Assembly: GCF_902150035.1 (NCBI RefSeq)
Contig: NZ_LR597504.1
Span: 62,001-126,000 of the forward strand
Direction: 5' to 3'
DNA from: Enorma burkinafasonensis
GTDB taxonomy: Bacteria > Actinomycetota > Coriobacteriia > Coriobacteriales > Coriobacteriaceae
DNA length: 64,000 nucleotides
In this document: piece by piece, positions 1-8,354 of the stretch
Layout: every line of letters begins with the position of its first letter
How positions within the stretch are numbered: the stretch's first letter is position 1
Made by a program: the position numbers and the translations under genes
Notes under the pieces: model-generated
The model's database searches: none
The model's input: only the letters and a program-made list of their open reading frames with translations
What the model was told of the DNA's origin: nothing

Positions 1-327
1 GGAAGCCTGACTGCGGGACACGCGCGTGCGATTCTTGCAGTCCCCTATGAAGAGGCACGGGTGAAACTTGCACAGAAGGTTGTGGAAGAAGGACTGTCGG
101 TTCGTGCGACAGAAAAGCTCGCCCCGCTGTTTTCTGTCAATGAGCCGGTAAAGACACCGCGCCCCGTCACACCTCAGTCCTATAAGAGGGCGGCTAAGGT
201 GTTGAGGCAGACACTGAACACCAACGTCCGCGTGAAGAACACGAGGGGAAAGAACAAGATCGAGATCGAGTTCAGGGATGAAGAGCAGCTGGCAGATATT
301 CTCAACCACTTCATAGGTGAGGACTAG
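1..327 (+). CDS. parB: ParB/Spo0J-family chromosome partition protein, C-terminal part
   Basis: The reading frame is open from base 1, so the gene starts outside the window. The visible protein begins GSLTAGHARAILAV, which matches the ParB/Spo0J motif near the end of the DNA-binding domain. A variable linker follows, and then a C-terminal region ending IEIEFRDEEQLADILNHF, typical of the ParB dimerisation domain. ParB proteins bind parS sites, spread along DNA and work with ParA and SMC in chromosome segregation. The assignment is supported by a near-consensus parS site about 290 bp downstream (616-631). parA is expected upstream, outside the window. The N-terminal CTPase domain cannot be inspected. 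Confidence 0.9.
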   Translation, partial: GSLTAGHARAILAVPYEEARVKLAQKVVEEGLSVRATEKLAPLFSVNEPVKTPRPVTPQSYKRAAKVLRQTLNTNVRVKNTRGKNKIEIEFRDEEQLADILNHFIGED

Positions 328-330
328 ATT

Positions 331-591
331 ATGAATGCGATGCAGAAGATCACGAGTCTGGTTCTGACAGGTGTCGGAATAGCCGCCGGAGCATATTTCG
401 GTTACAGGATTCTCAGCGATTCGGAACGACGTGATCGGATCGTGAGAAGTGTGACTGATGTTTTCGAGACCTCGCGCAAGAAGGCAAAGGTGATGTCTGA
501 GGATATCGCCTTGAGGACGGCGCAGATGACGAAGAACCCAAAAGTGAACCAGGACTGGGTTGCACAGCAATGGGAAAGCGTGGGATATTAG
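331..591 (+). CDS. Small single-pass membrane protein of unknown function
   Basis: An 86-residue protein starting 3 bp after the parB stop, so probably co-transcribed with parB. Residues about 6-27 form one hydrophobic, glycine- and alanine-rich segment (SLVLTGVGIAAGAYFGYRIL). A charged, probably helical tail follows that contains many Lys/Arg and the phrase SRKKAKVMSED. The arrangement resembles YtxH-like small membrane proteins, but similarity is too weak to assign a family. The start at 331 is preceded at good spacing by GGTGAGGAC; an in-frame ATG at 340 is an alternative. Function unknown. Confidence 0.65.
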   Translation: MNAMQKITSLVLTGVGIAAGAYFGYRILSDSERRDRIVRSVTDVFETSRKKAKVMSEDIALRTAQMTKNPKVNQDWVAQQWESVGY

Positions 592-615
592 TCGATTAGG
601 TACCTAACTAACTAG

Positions 616-631
616 TGTTTCACGTGAATCG
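616..631. promoter_or_regulatory. Candidate parS centromere-like site
   Basis: The 16-mer TGTTTCACGTGAATCG matches the widely conserved parS palindrome TGTTTCACGTGAAACA at 14 of 16 positions, including the whole central TTTCACGTGAA. It lies in the short intergenic region just downstream of parB, the usual position. A separate 12-bp perfect palindrome (TTAGGTACCTAA, 596-607) sits immediately upstream of it; its role is unknown. Confidence 0.8.
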
Positions 632-733
632 TTGGGAAATCACCTGGCTGTGAATGGAAGTTGAAGCTTCCGCGACGCTGAACGCGCAGGTATAGTCAAC
701 AGGCGCTGACCGCTTCCTCATGAAAGGACGAAC

Positions 734-1048
734 ATGGATATCAAGGCGATTATCGATCAGGTGACCGAGCACCTTGGCAACAGCCCTGAGGCTCTCAAGG
801 ACTTCATCGCGGACCCCGCGTCGGCGATCGAGGGCATCACCGGTCATCAACTCGAGGGGGACGATCTCTCCGGCGTCGTGGATGGTATCAAGGAGGGCGT
901 CATGGGCGGCGGTTTCCACCTCCCCGAGGGTATCGATCAGGGGGGCCTCGACCTGTCCGGTATCGCCGGCGGTCTGACCGACGCGCTCGGCGACTCGCCG
1001 CTCTCCGGCATCGCGGAGGGTCTGGGCGGTCTGTTTGGCAAGAAGTAG
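734..1048 (+). CDS. Short acidic glycine-rich protein, function unknown
   Basis: A 104-residue protein with no transmembrane segment and no signal peptide. The first about 45 residues (ending near ITGHQLEGDDLSG) look helical. The rest is low in complexity and rich in Gly, Asp, Leu and Ile, with repeated LSGIA and GGL motifs, ending GGLFGKK. The N-terminal third vaguely recalls the N-terminal domain of actinobacterial IniB-like proteins (a stretch resembling NPEAxxxFLADPxxAL), but this is not enough to name it. The ATG is preceded by GAAAGGA. A TATAGT hexamer at 691-696 could be a -10 element. The gene ends just before strong hairpins at 1068-1130. Unrecognised beyond this. Confidence 0.65.
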   Translation: MDIKAIIDQVTEHLGNSPEALKDFIADPASAIEGITGHQLEGDDLSGVVDGIKEGVMGGGFHLPEGIDQGGLDLSGIAGGLTDALGDSPLSGIAEGLGGLFGKK

Positions 1049-1067
1049 TCCCGAGGGCAAAAGAAAA

Positions 1068-1130
1068 CCGGCGCCCCGTGAGAAGGCGCCGGAATAACCG
1101 AAAGGGGTGTCGGGTGACCGCGCCCCTTTT
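1068..1130. terminator. Tandem hairpin terminator between convergent genes
   Basis: Two stem-loops are adjacent. The first has 8-bp arms CCGGCGCC/GGCGCCGG (1068-1075, 1085-1092). The second has left arm 1101-1113 and right arm 1118-1129 (AAAGGGG paired with CCCCTTT, plus an inner CGG/CCG), followed by TTTTATTT on the plus strand. On the minus strand the second stem is followed by TTTCGGTTATT. They lie between the unknown gene ending at 1048 and rlmN, whose stop codon overlaps the second hairpin, so they probably serve both directions. Confidence 0.8.
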
Positions 1131-2178
1131 ATTTGTGGAAGCCGACCTTACGCTGCTTGAGCTGGCCGCATGCGGCGTCGATATCGGCTCCGCGCGAGTT
1201 GCGGATGGTCGCCTCGACACCGCGCTGCTGCAGGAGCCGCTGCAGGAGCTCGACCTTCTTCTCAGGTGAGGGCCTGAACGGGCTGTCGGGAATCTCGTTG
1301 AGCTGGATGAGGTTGACGTGGCAGAGGGTACCCTCGCAGAAGCTGCAGAGCGCCTCCATCTCAGGGCGCGTGTCGTTGATCCCCTCGATCATAGCGAACT
1401 CATAGGTGGGCCTGCGACCGGTCTTCTCGGTATATACCTGCAGCGCCTCATGGAGCCGCGGAAGCGTGTACTTCTTGACGCCGGGCATCAGCTGGTTGCG
1501 TGTGCTCTGGATGGCGGAGTGGAGCGAGACCGCCAAGGTGAACTGCTCGGGAAGCTGCGCGAAAGAGCGAATACGGGGGATGATGCCGCAGGTCGAGACC
1601 GTCAGGTGCCTGGCGCCGATATTGAGCCCGTCCTCGGAGTTGAGGATGCGCAGTGCACGTACCGTCTCATCGTAGTTGGCGAACGGCTCGCCCTGGCCCA
1701 TGAACACCACGCTCGTGACGCGCTCGCCGAAATCGCGCGAGACGTGGGACACCTGGTCGACCATCTCCTGGGCGGTAAGTGACCTGGTGAGGCCCGCGAT
1801 GCCTGTCGCGCAGAAGGCGCATCCCATGTTGCACCCGGCCTGCGTGGAGATGCATACGGCGAGGCGGTTGCGCGAGGGCATACCGACCGTCTCGACTGAG
1901 ACGCCGTCAGGGAACTGCAACAGATATTTGCGCGAACCGTCCCGAGAGACCTGCTTCACCAGCTCGGTGGGGGTGCCGAAGCTGTACCGCTCGGCAAGGG
2001 ACTCGCGCAGGGTCTTTGGAACGTTGGTCATCTCATCAAACGAACATATGTTCTTAGAGAAGATCCACTCGTGAACCTGCTTGTAGCGAAACGCGGGTTG
2101 ACCGAGCTCGGCTATGGTCTCCTGAAGCTCCCGGCTGTCGATGCTTCTGATGTCGGGTAGGCGGCGCGTGGGTTCCAT
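1129..2178 (-). CDS. rlmN: Dual-specificity RNA methyltransferase RlmN (23S rRNA A2503 / tRNA A37)
   Basis: A 349-residue radical-SAM enzyme that places a C2 methyl group on A2503 of 23S rRNA and A37 of certain tRNAs. The iron-sulfur motif CxxxCxxC is visible as CNMGCAFCATG. The glycine-rich SAM motif follows (VVFMGQGEPFANYDE). The conserved C-terminal cysteine that forms the covalent RNA intermediate is in NSRGADIDAACGQ. The length is normal for the family. I chose the ATG at 2178 because GAAAGG lies 8 bases upstream and it gives the usual N-terminus (an RSIDSRELQ-type opening). A longer upstream reading frame exists but adds non-family sequence. The gene is divergent from ddl and convergent with the small gene ending at 1048. 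Confidence 0.96.
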   Translation of the reverse strand: MEPTRRLPDIRSIDSRELQETIAELGQPAFRYKQVHEWIFSKNICSFDEMTNVPKTLRESLAERYSFGTPTELVKQVSRDGSRKYLLQFPDGVSVETVGMPSRNRLAVCISTQAGCNMGCAFCATGIAGLTRSLTAQEMVDQVSHVSRDFGERVTSVVFMGQGEPFANYDETVRALRILNSEDGLNIGARHLTVSTCGIIPRIRSFAQLPEQFTLAVSLHSAIQSTRNQLMPGVKKYTLPRLHEALQVYTEKTGRRPTYEFAMIEGINDTRPEMEALCSFCEGTLCHVNLIQLNEIPDSPFRPSPEKKVELLQRLLQQRGVEATIRNSRGADIDAACGQLKQRKVGFHK

Positions 2179-2290
2179 TGCATACCTTTCGTGCGAAATC
2201 ACGATGATGGACGGCACATATCTATACAATAAGGGAACCTGAATCGGAAACTGGCATGGCGATGAAAAACCACCGCTGAGAGGAGAGGAC

Positions 2291-3244
2291 ATGTCGGACG
2301 TGCGTCGAGAGGATCTACGTGTCGTAGTGCTCGCCGGAGGCATCTCGGATGAGCGCGAGATTTCCTTCTCATCAGGCAAGAACGTCGTGGAGGCCCTTGA
2401 GGAGTCGGGTTACGGCGACGTCGTCATGCTCGACCCCGCATCCGATGGGTTCCTCGCCTCCCTCGAGGCTGGCAACTTCGACATCGCCTTCATCGCGCTC
2501 CACGGGCGCGGAGGCGAGGACGGCATGATGCAGAGCATCCTCGAGTTCCTCGGTATCCCCTACACGGGGTCCGGCGTGATCGCGAGCGCGTGCGCCGCCG
2601 ACAAGGACGTGTCCAAGGCGCTCTACGAGCGCGCCGGGATCCCCGTCGCAAAGGGTATGACGCTCACGAGCGATGACGACATCTGCGTGGCGGACATCGT
2701 CGAACGCGTCGGCGAGGAATGCTTCGTCAAGCCGGCGGTCAACGGGTCGAGCTTCGGCGTGACCATGGTGAAGAGCGCCGATGAGCTTCCGCATGCGCTC
2801 GAGACGGTGTTCGACCACGATGACAAGGCCCTTATCGAGGAGCGCCTCGTGGGGACCGAGATCACCGTCGGCGTGTTCGGTGACCCGGCCCGCGCGCTGC
2901 CGATCGTCGAGATTCTGCCCCAGGAGGGCTCGGATTTCTACGATCTCGACGTCAAGTACATCGACCCGGCCCTCGTCCATCGCATCCCCGCTCAGATTCC
3001 GCTCGAGGACTACCGGACGGCGGAGGAGCTCGCCGTCCGCGCCCACGAGGCCCTCGGCTGTACCGGTTTCTCCCGCAGTGACTTCATCGTGACCGACCGC
3101 GGCCCGGTGATCCTGGAGACGAACACCATCCCCGGCATGACCTCCACGTCGCTGTTCCCCGACGAGGCGCGCCATGCCGACATCCCGTTCACCAAGGTCT
3201 GCGACGAGCTCATCCGCATCGCCCTGAAGCGCCGGGAGCACTAG
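2291..3244 (+). CDS. ddl: D-alanine--D-alanine ligase
   Basis: A 317-residue cytoplasmic ATP-grasp enzyme that joins two D-alanines for peptidoglycan precursors. Family motifs are present in order: the N-terminal substrate loop VVVLAGGISDEREISFSSG, the ALHGRGGEDGMMQS segment, the ATP-binding lysine in FVKPAVNGSSFGV, the EITVGVFGD strand, and the C-terminal metal/ATP site ILETNTIPGMTSTSLFP. The ATG follows GAGAGGAGAGGAC. The downstream helicase begins at the very next base after the stop, so the two are probably translationally coupled, even though one acts in wall synthesis and the other in DNA metabolism. Confidence 0.96.
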   Translation: MSDVRREDLRVVVLAGGISDEREISFSSGKNVVEALEESGYGDVVMLDPASDGFLASLEAGNFDIAFIALHGRGGEDGMMQSILEFLGIPYTGSGVIASACAADKDVSKALYERAGIPVAKGMTLTSDDDICVADIVERVGEECFVKPAVNGSSFGVTMVKSADELPHALETVFDHDDKALIEERLVGTEITVGVFGDPARALPIVEILPQEGSDFYDLDVKYIDPALVHRIPAQIPLEDYRTAEELAVRAHEALGCTGFSRSDFIVTDRGPVILETNTIPGMTSTSLFPDEARHADIPFTKVCDELIRIALKRREH

Positions 3245-6163
3245 ATGGCCTCCTGCGCTGGCGCTTCCCCTATAGACGAGGCGCTCCTTCCCGCGACGCC
3301 GCGCTTCGTCGCGGACGCCTACTACACGCTCGCCGAACGGGCGAAGACGATGCGCTTCGGGCTCATCGAGGAGGACGTGGTCATTCTCGATACCGAGACG
3401 ACGGGCCTCTCCGTGCAGGACAACGAGCTCATCGAGATCTCCGCGGCGCTGCTTTCAGGCGACAGGATCGTCGAGCGCTTCGACACCTTCGTGCATCCGA
3501 CGGGGCTCATCCCCGCCGAGATCACGAAGCTCACCGGCATCACGCAGGCGGATGTCGCCCACGCGCCCACGGCGCGCGAGGCGGTGGCCGAGCTCGCCAC
3601 ATTCGTCGGGGGAAGGCCGGTCGTCGCCCATAACGCCACATTCGACCGCTCCTTCATCGAGTCGGTCAAGGGCGGCGTTGAGGTGAGCGACATCTGGATC
3701 GACTCTCTCGCGCTCTCGCGTATCGCGCTGCCGCGCCTGAGCTCGCACAAGCTGTCGTTTCTCGCCGAGGTATTCGGCTGCGCGTCGGTCTCGCATCGCG
3801 CGACGGACGACGTCGATGCGCTCGCGGGCGTGTGGAGGGTCATCCTCACCGCGCTGTCCGACCTGCCTGGCGGCCTGCTCCGCCTGCTCGCGGACACGCA
3901 TCCGGATGTCCCATGGGTCTACCGGCCCATCTTCTCCTATCTCGCGCAAGCCCATATGGGGACACCGTTCTCCCTCGCCGAGGAGCGCGATCGGGTCCTC
4001 GGCGACGTGCAGGAGGATGAGCGGATTGACGCCGACGAGCTGCTATCGCTCAGGTTGCCCACGGAGGAGGAGATCGTCTCCTGCTTTGGGGAAGGCGGCC
4101 TGGTGAGCCGTATGTATCCCGAGTACGAGCCACGTCGCGAGCAGGTCGAGATGGCCTGCGAGGTCCGCGACGCCCTGGCCACCTCCACGCACCGCGCCAT
4201 CGAGGCCGGCACCGGGGTGGGTAAGTCCATCGCCTATCTGGTGCCCTTCGCCGCCGCGGCCCGGGCGAACCGCATCACCGTGGGTATCGCGACCAAGTCG
4301 AACAACCTTGCCGACCAGCTCATGTACCACGAGCTGCCCAAGCTCGCCGATTCGCTCGACGGCGGCCTCACCTACTGCGCCCTCAAGGGCTTCGACCATT
4401 ACCCCTGCCTGCGCAAGATGGAGCGGCTCGTGCGCAGCACGGCGGAGATCCAGACGAAGAAGGACCCCGCCGACACCCTGACGGCGCTCGCGGTGCTCTA
4501 CGCCTTCGTGTGCCAAAGCCCCGACGGCGACCTCGACGCGCTCGGCATCAGGTGGAAGAGCGTCAACCGCGCGGAACTCACCACCGGTTCCAGGGAGTGC
4601 GCGCGCAGGCTCTGCCCGTTTTTCCCCAACCGCTGTCTCGTCCACGGCGCGCGCCGCCGCGCGGCCCAGGCGGATGTCGTGGTGACCAACCATTCGCTGC
4701 TCTTCCGCAACGTCGCCGCCGAGGGGAAGATCCTGCCGCCCATACGCCATTGGGTCATCGACGAGGCCCACGCGATCGAGCGCGAGGCGCGCCGGCAGTG
4801 GGCGATCGGCATCACGGCTGAAAACTCCCGTGCCCTGTTCGAGCACCTCGGCGACGGCACGACAGGTGTCTTGGGCGCGCTCTCCCATGCGGCTGCCCCG
4901 GCCGAGGCGACGACGCTCTACCAGGGACTCGTCGCCCGCGCCGTGAGCACGGTGAACCGCGCCTCCGCGGCCATGGCCGAGCTGTTCGCGGCCGTGCGGG
5001 ACGCCGCCGGCCATACGCGCTCTGGTGGATACGACCAGATGACCGTGTGGATCGGGCCCGAGATGCGGCAGAGCGGCGCGTGGGAGGTGCTCGCGCTCAC
5101 GGGCCAGAGCGCCATCGACGCGCTCGAGCAGGCGGACAAGGCGCTCGCTGCCGTGGTGGAGACCTTCGCCTCCGAGATGCCGGAGCAGATGGCCGAGGTC
5201 GCCGACCCTGCGCGCCGCCTCCACGAGACGCTCGCGGGCCTTCGTCTGATCATCGAGGGGACCGATACCGCCTACGTTTACGCCCTGCAGGTGAATAGGC
5301 GCCTGCGCGCCGGTGGCGAGGCGCTCACCGCCGAGCGGCTGGACATCGGCGAGGCGCTCGCCGCGGATTGGCTGCCCGAGGTCAAGACGGCGGTTTTCGC
5401 GTCGGCGACCATGTCGGTTTCGGGCGGGTTCGAGCATTTCGAGCACGCCATCGGTCTCGACCGCCTGCCCGCGGGCTCGTCGCGTTCGCTCCATCTGGAC
5501 TCGAGCTACGACTTCGACGCCAACATGGCCGTCGTGGTCGCCTCGGACCTGCCCGATCCGCGGAACCGCCCCGCCTACCTCTCCGCTCTGGAGGACCTGC
5601 TGGTGGACATCCATATCGCGATGGGCGGCTCGGTGCTCACGCTCTTCACCAACCGGCGCGACATGGAGGAGCTGTTCGATGCCGTGCAGCCGCGCGTCGC
5701 GGCGGCGGGGCTCACGCTCGCCTGCCAGCAGCGCATGAGCTCGACGCGGCGCCTGCGCGACCGCTTCGTGAGCGAGCGCACGTCCTCGCTCTTCGCACTC
5801 AAGGCGTTCTGGGAGGGTTTCGACGCCTCGGGGGAGACCCTGCGGTGCGTGGTCATCCCCAAGCTGCCCTTCGCGAGCCCCACGGACCCGCTCTCCTGCG
5901 AGCGCGCGCTGCGCGAGGACCGCGCCTGGGCGCGCTACGCGCTGCCCGATGCGGTGCTCGAGGTCAAGCAGGCGGCAGGCAGGCTCATCAGGTCATCGAC
6001 CGATACGGGCGTGCTCGTGCTGGCGGACTCGCGCCTGGTCAGCAAGGGTTACGGCAAGAAGTTCCTGAACTCGCTGCCCACGACGACCTATCAGCGCATC
6101 GAGGCGCATCGTATCGGCCAGTACCTCGAGCTGTGGAGGAAGGCTCACGACCGCCGCTCGTGA
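3245..6163 (+). CDS. dinG: DinG-family ATP-dependent helicase fused to DEDD exonuclease domain
   Basis: A 972-residue two-domain protein. The N-terminal third is a DnaQ-like 3'-5' exonuclease: ExoI VVILDTETTGLS (near residue 42), ExoII HNATFDRSF and ExoIII SHRATDDVDA. The rest is an XPD/DinG-type superfamily 2 helicase: Walker A EAGTGVGKSIAY, DEAH box WVIDEAHAIE and motif VI QAAGRLIRS. Between Walker A and DEAH are cysteines arranged like an iron-sulfur cluster (YPCLRK, then ECARRLCPFFPNRC). The exonuclease-helicase fusion is well known in Firmicutes and some Actinobacteria. It probably unwinds and trims DNA during repair or replication restart. The start abuts the ddl stop. Its 3' end overlaps the convergent pafC gene by 19 bp. 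Confidence 0.92.
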   Translation: MASCAGASPIDEALLPATPRFVADAYYTLAERAKTMRFGLIEEDVVILDTETTGLSVQDNELIEISAALLSGDRIVERFDTFVHPTGLIPAEITKLTGITQADVAHAPTAREAVAELATFVGGRPVVAHNATFDRSFIESVKGGVEVSDIWIDSLALSRIALPRLSSHKLSFLAEVFGCASVSHRATDDVDALAGVWRVILTALSDLPGGLLRLLADTHPDVPWVYRPIFSYLAQAHMGTPFSLAEERDRVLGDVQEDERIDADELLSLRLPTEEEIVSCFGEGGLVSRMYPEYEPRREQVEMACEVRDALATSTHRAIEAGTGVGKSIAYLVPFAAAARANRITVGIATKSNNLADQLMYHELPKLADSLDGGLTYCALKGFDHYPCLRKMERLVRSTAEIQTKKDPADTLTALAVLYAFVCQSPDGDLDALGIRWKSVNRAELTTGSRECARRLCPFFPNRCLVHGARRRAAQADVVVTNHSLLFRNVAAEGKILPPIRHWVIDEAHAIEREARRQWAIGITAENSRALFEHLGDGTTGVLGALSHAAAPAEATTLYQGLVARAVSTVNRASAAMAELFAAVRDAAGHTRSGGYDQMTVWIGPEMRQSGAWEVLALTGQSAIDALEQADKALAAVVETFASEMPEQMAEVADPARRLHETLAGLRLIIEGTDTAYVYALQVNRRLRAGGEALTAERLDIGEALAADWLPEVKTAVFASATMSVSGGFEHFEHAIGLDRLPAGSSRSLHLDSSYDFDANMAVVVASDLPDPRNRPAYLSALEDLLVDIHIAMGGSVLTLFTNRRDMEELFDAVQPRVAAAGLTLACQQRMSSTRRLRDRFVSERTSSLFALKAFWEGFDASGETLRCVVIPKLPFASPTDPLSCERALREDRAWARYALPDAVLEVKQAAGRLIRSSTDTGVLVLADSRLVSKGYGKKFLNSLPTTTYQRIEAHRIGQYLELWRKAHDRRS

Positions 6164-7080
6164 GGATCATCTGCGCCGGTGAGCGAGCGGGCATACGCGA
6201 CGAGTGCTTCCACGCCCGCCGCGGGCTCGACGATGCGCATGGCGCCGCCTGCGGAGAGCACCTGGTCGAAGAGCCAGCGCGGCGAGCTCACGTCGACCTG
6301 GACGCGGACCGTGCCGTCATCGTGCCCGTCATCGATCGAGCGCACGCCCGCCCAGGTGAGGCGCTCCGCCTCGTCGCGGGACATCTCGAGCGTCACGCGC
6401 TCAGTCCCCCGGGCGAGGCTCTCCGCTATCGATGACGAGGTGCGGGCGTGGGCGACCACGGAATCGTCGGTGAAGGCGACGGACTCGATGCGCTCGAGGC
6501 GGTAGCGCCGCTCAGCGTCTTGCTCCACATCCCAGGCGATGAGGTAGGCGGCACCGGGTGCGGTCTCGAGCTCGAGTGGGTCGACCGTGCGCACGCGGGC
6601 CTCGAGCTCGTCGTGGGAACGGTAGCCGATCCGGCAGCGCACGCCGTCCGCGATGGCCTCGGAGAGCTTGGGGTACCAGGAGCCGAACGAGACATCGCGG
6701 CCGATCAGGTGCTGGCGCGCCGTGTCGTGCAGCAGCTCTGGCACCAGGGCCGCGCGCAGCCGCGCGCACACGTCGTCGTCGAGCTCGAGGGACTCGAGGA
6801 CGCTCTCCAGGGCGATGCTCTCGCCGAGCGTGAGGCGCAGCGGGCTCATCCGCGCGGCGTCGCCGAGGAGCACCACGTCGTCACCTTCGCGGAAGATCAC
6901 CGCGCGGCTGCCGCTCTGGCGGTCCGCGAGCATGGAGATGAGGTCGAGGTAGCCGTCGAGTTCGTCCTCGCTGCAGGAGAGCTCGGCGCAGGCGGCGGCC
7001 GAGGGGATCCTGTTCTCATCGGTCGCCGAGACCAGCTCGAGCAGATGGATGGAGCACCTCAAGCGCTCGTCATGAGACAT
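6145..7080 (-). CDS. pafC: WYL-domain transcriptional regulator, PafC-like
   Basis: A 311-residue protein with an N-terminal winged-helix-like region (MSHDERLRCSIHLLELVSA) and a WYL domain in the middle: IGYRSHDELEARVRTVDPLELE, then AAYLIAWDVEQDAERRYRLERIESV. A WCX-type C-terminal domain follows. WYL proteins sense ligands, possibly single-stranded DNA, and in mycobacteria PafB/PafC form a heterodimer that activates the RecA-independent DNA-damage response. I chose the ATG at 7080, which overlaps the upstream pafB stop by 11 bp and indicates coupled translation. The assignment as PafC rests on pairing with a second WYL gene; PafB and PafC could be interchanged. Confidence 0.82.
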   Translation of the reverse strand: MSHDERLRCSIHLLELVSATDENRIPSAAACAELSCSEDELDGYLDLISMLADRQSGSRAVIFREGDDVVLLGDAARMSPLRLTLGESIALESVLESLELDDDVCARLRAALVPELLHDTARQHLIGRDVSFGSWYPKLSEAIADGVRCRIGYRSHDELEARVRTVDPLELETAPGAAYLIAWDVEQDAERRYRLERIESVAFTDDSVVAHARTSSSIAESLARGTERVTLEMSRDEAERLTWAGVRSIDDGHDDGTVRVQVDVSSPRWLFDQVLSAGGAMRIVEPAAGVEALVAYARSLTGADDPHERRS

Positions 7081-8080
7081 GCTCGGCCACCGCCTTCCAG
7101 ACAAGGGCGTTCCAGTGCGCGACGAGCTCGGCCGGAGCTGCCGGTCTCATGCCGTCGCGTGCGTGGCTGAGGCCGAACGACGCCGCCCGCCCGACATCCT
7201 TGACCGTGACGGTCCAGCACCACTCGCCCGTGACCGTGCCATCCGGGGCGCAGAGGGTTCCCCGGCCGAGCGTCAGCGCCTCGAGTTCGTCGGCCGTCCG
7301 CGACGGCGGGAAGGAGAACGTGACCTCGGTACCCTCGCCAGACGCGAGGTCGAACGCGAAGAACAGCTGGTCGCGAACATCGAACGACGCGGGTATGGTG
7401 TAGCCCCCCTGGGGTCGCCAGGCGCGCTCGACCCGGTCGATGCGGAAGGTCCTGATCGACGAGCTGCGGTCGTCCATGCCGGTGAAGTACGAGGCGCCCT
7501 CGCGCGAGAAGATGCCGTAGATGGCGACGGTCCTCTTGGATGCGTCGCCCGAGGCGTTGCGGTAGGTGAAGGTGAGGCGCCGGCGCAGCGCGAAGGCGAT
7601 CCAGACCGCGTCGAGGAGCGGGTCGCCGAGGGCTTGCGTTCTCACCGCCGTGCGCGGCGTCCCCGCCGCGGCGACCTCGAAGGCCTTCTCCTCGACGGAG
7701 CGCAGCGGCCGGGCGAGGGGAGAGGGCCCCTTGCCCAGGTAGCCGTCGATCGCGTCGGCGAGCAGCTGGGCGTCGTCGGCATCGAGTGCGTTGAGGGACG
7801 CGAAGGTGAGGCTGCGGTCGAGCCGCCATGAGCTCTCGTCTACCACCGAGCCGCCGGCGGGCTTGATCTCCTCGATGAAGATGCCCTGCTCGGCGAGTTT
7901 GGCGCGGTCCCGGCGGAACTTCCTCAAGTCGGAATCGCGCATGTCCGACCCGTATCCCAGGTCGGAATCGCCGACGATCTCCTCGGTCGTGATGGGCCGG
8001 GTGGTGGCGTTGAATATAAACAGGAGGTTGAGAAGGCGCGCCGCCGTCGCGTCACGGGCGATTGCCTCGCCTTTCGCCAT
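7070..8080 (-). CDS. pafB: WYL-domain transcriptional regulator, PafB-like
   Basis: A 336-residue paralogue and partner of the downstream gene. Residues about 1-90 form a helix-turn-helix region (RLLNLLFIFNATTRPITTEEIV). The WYL domain contains FTYRNASGDASKRTVAIYGIFSREG, then SYFTGMDDRSSSIRTFRIDRVERAW. A WCX-like extension completes the protein. The ATG at 8080 is preceded by a strong GGAGGGAG. It is first in a two-gene operon with pafC. Both stand tail-to-tail with the helicase/exonuclease gene, which fits a DNA-damage context. In actinobacteria these genes are often near proteasome genes, but none is seen here. Confidence 0.83.
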   Translation of the reverse strand: MAKGEAIARDATAARLLNLLFIFNATTRPITTEEIVGDSDLGYGSDMRDSDLRKFRRDRAKLAEQGIFIEEIKPAGGSVVDESSWRLDRSLTFASLNALDADDAQLLADAIDGYLGKGPSPLARPLRSVEEKAFEVAAAGTPRTAVRTQALGDPLLDAVWIAFALRRRLTFTYRNASGDASKRTVAIYGIFSREGASYFTGMDDRSSSIRTFRIDRVERAWRPQGGYTIPASFDVRDQLFFAFDLASGEGTEVTFSFPPSRTADELEALTLGRGTLCAPDGTVTGEWCWTVTVKDVGRAASFGLSHARDGMRPAAPAELVAHWNALVWKAVAEHVS

Positions 8081-8354
8081 GCGATCACGCTCCCTCCGGA
8101 AAGTGCACCTCGCCTCATTCTACACGAGCTGCGCCGCCGCGGTGCCCGCTCGCCCGGCGCGGCGCGCCCGCGCCGCGCCCGCGGTTGTCCCCGGCTTGTG
8201 GAGATTGAAGGCGCAACCCATGCGGATACGCGTGCAACCTGCGGCGATGATGCAGCTTTGCTCAACTAGCGCTATACTTTGCAGGATATGCACATAGTCC
8301 CCGGGGCCTGTCCGGGGTAGTTTGAACACGACGATACAGGGACAGGGAGCGCTC

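Noticed and set aside
2181-2183. An ATG 5 bp upstream of the chosen rlmN start
   Set aside because: It is out of frame with RlmN; the ATG at 2178 has the right frame and spacing to GAAAGG.
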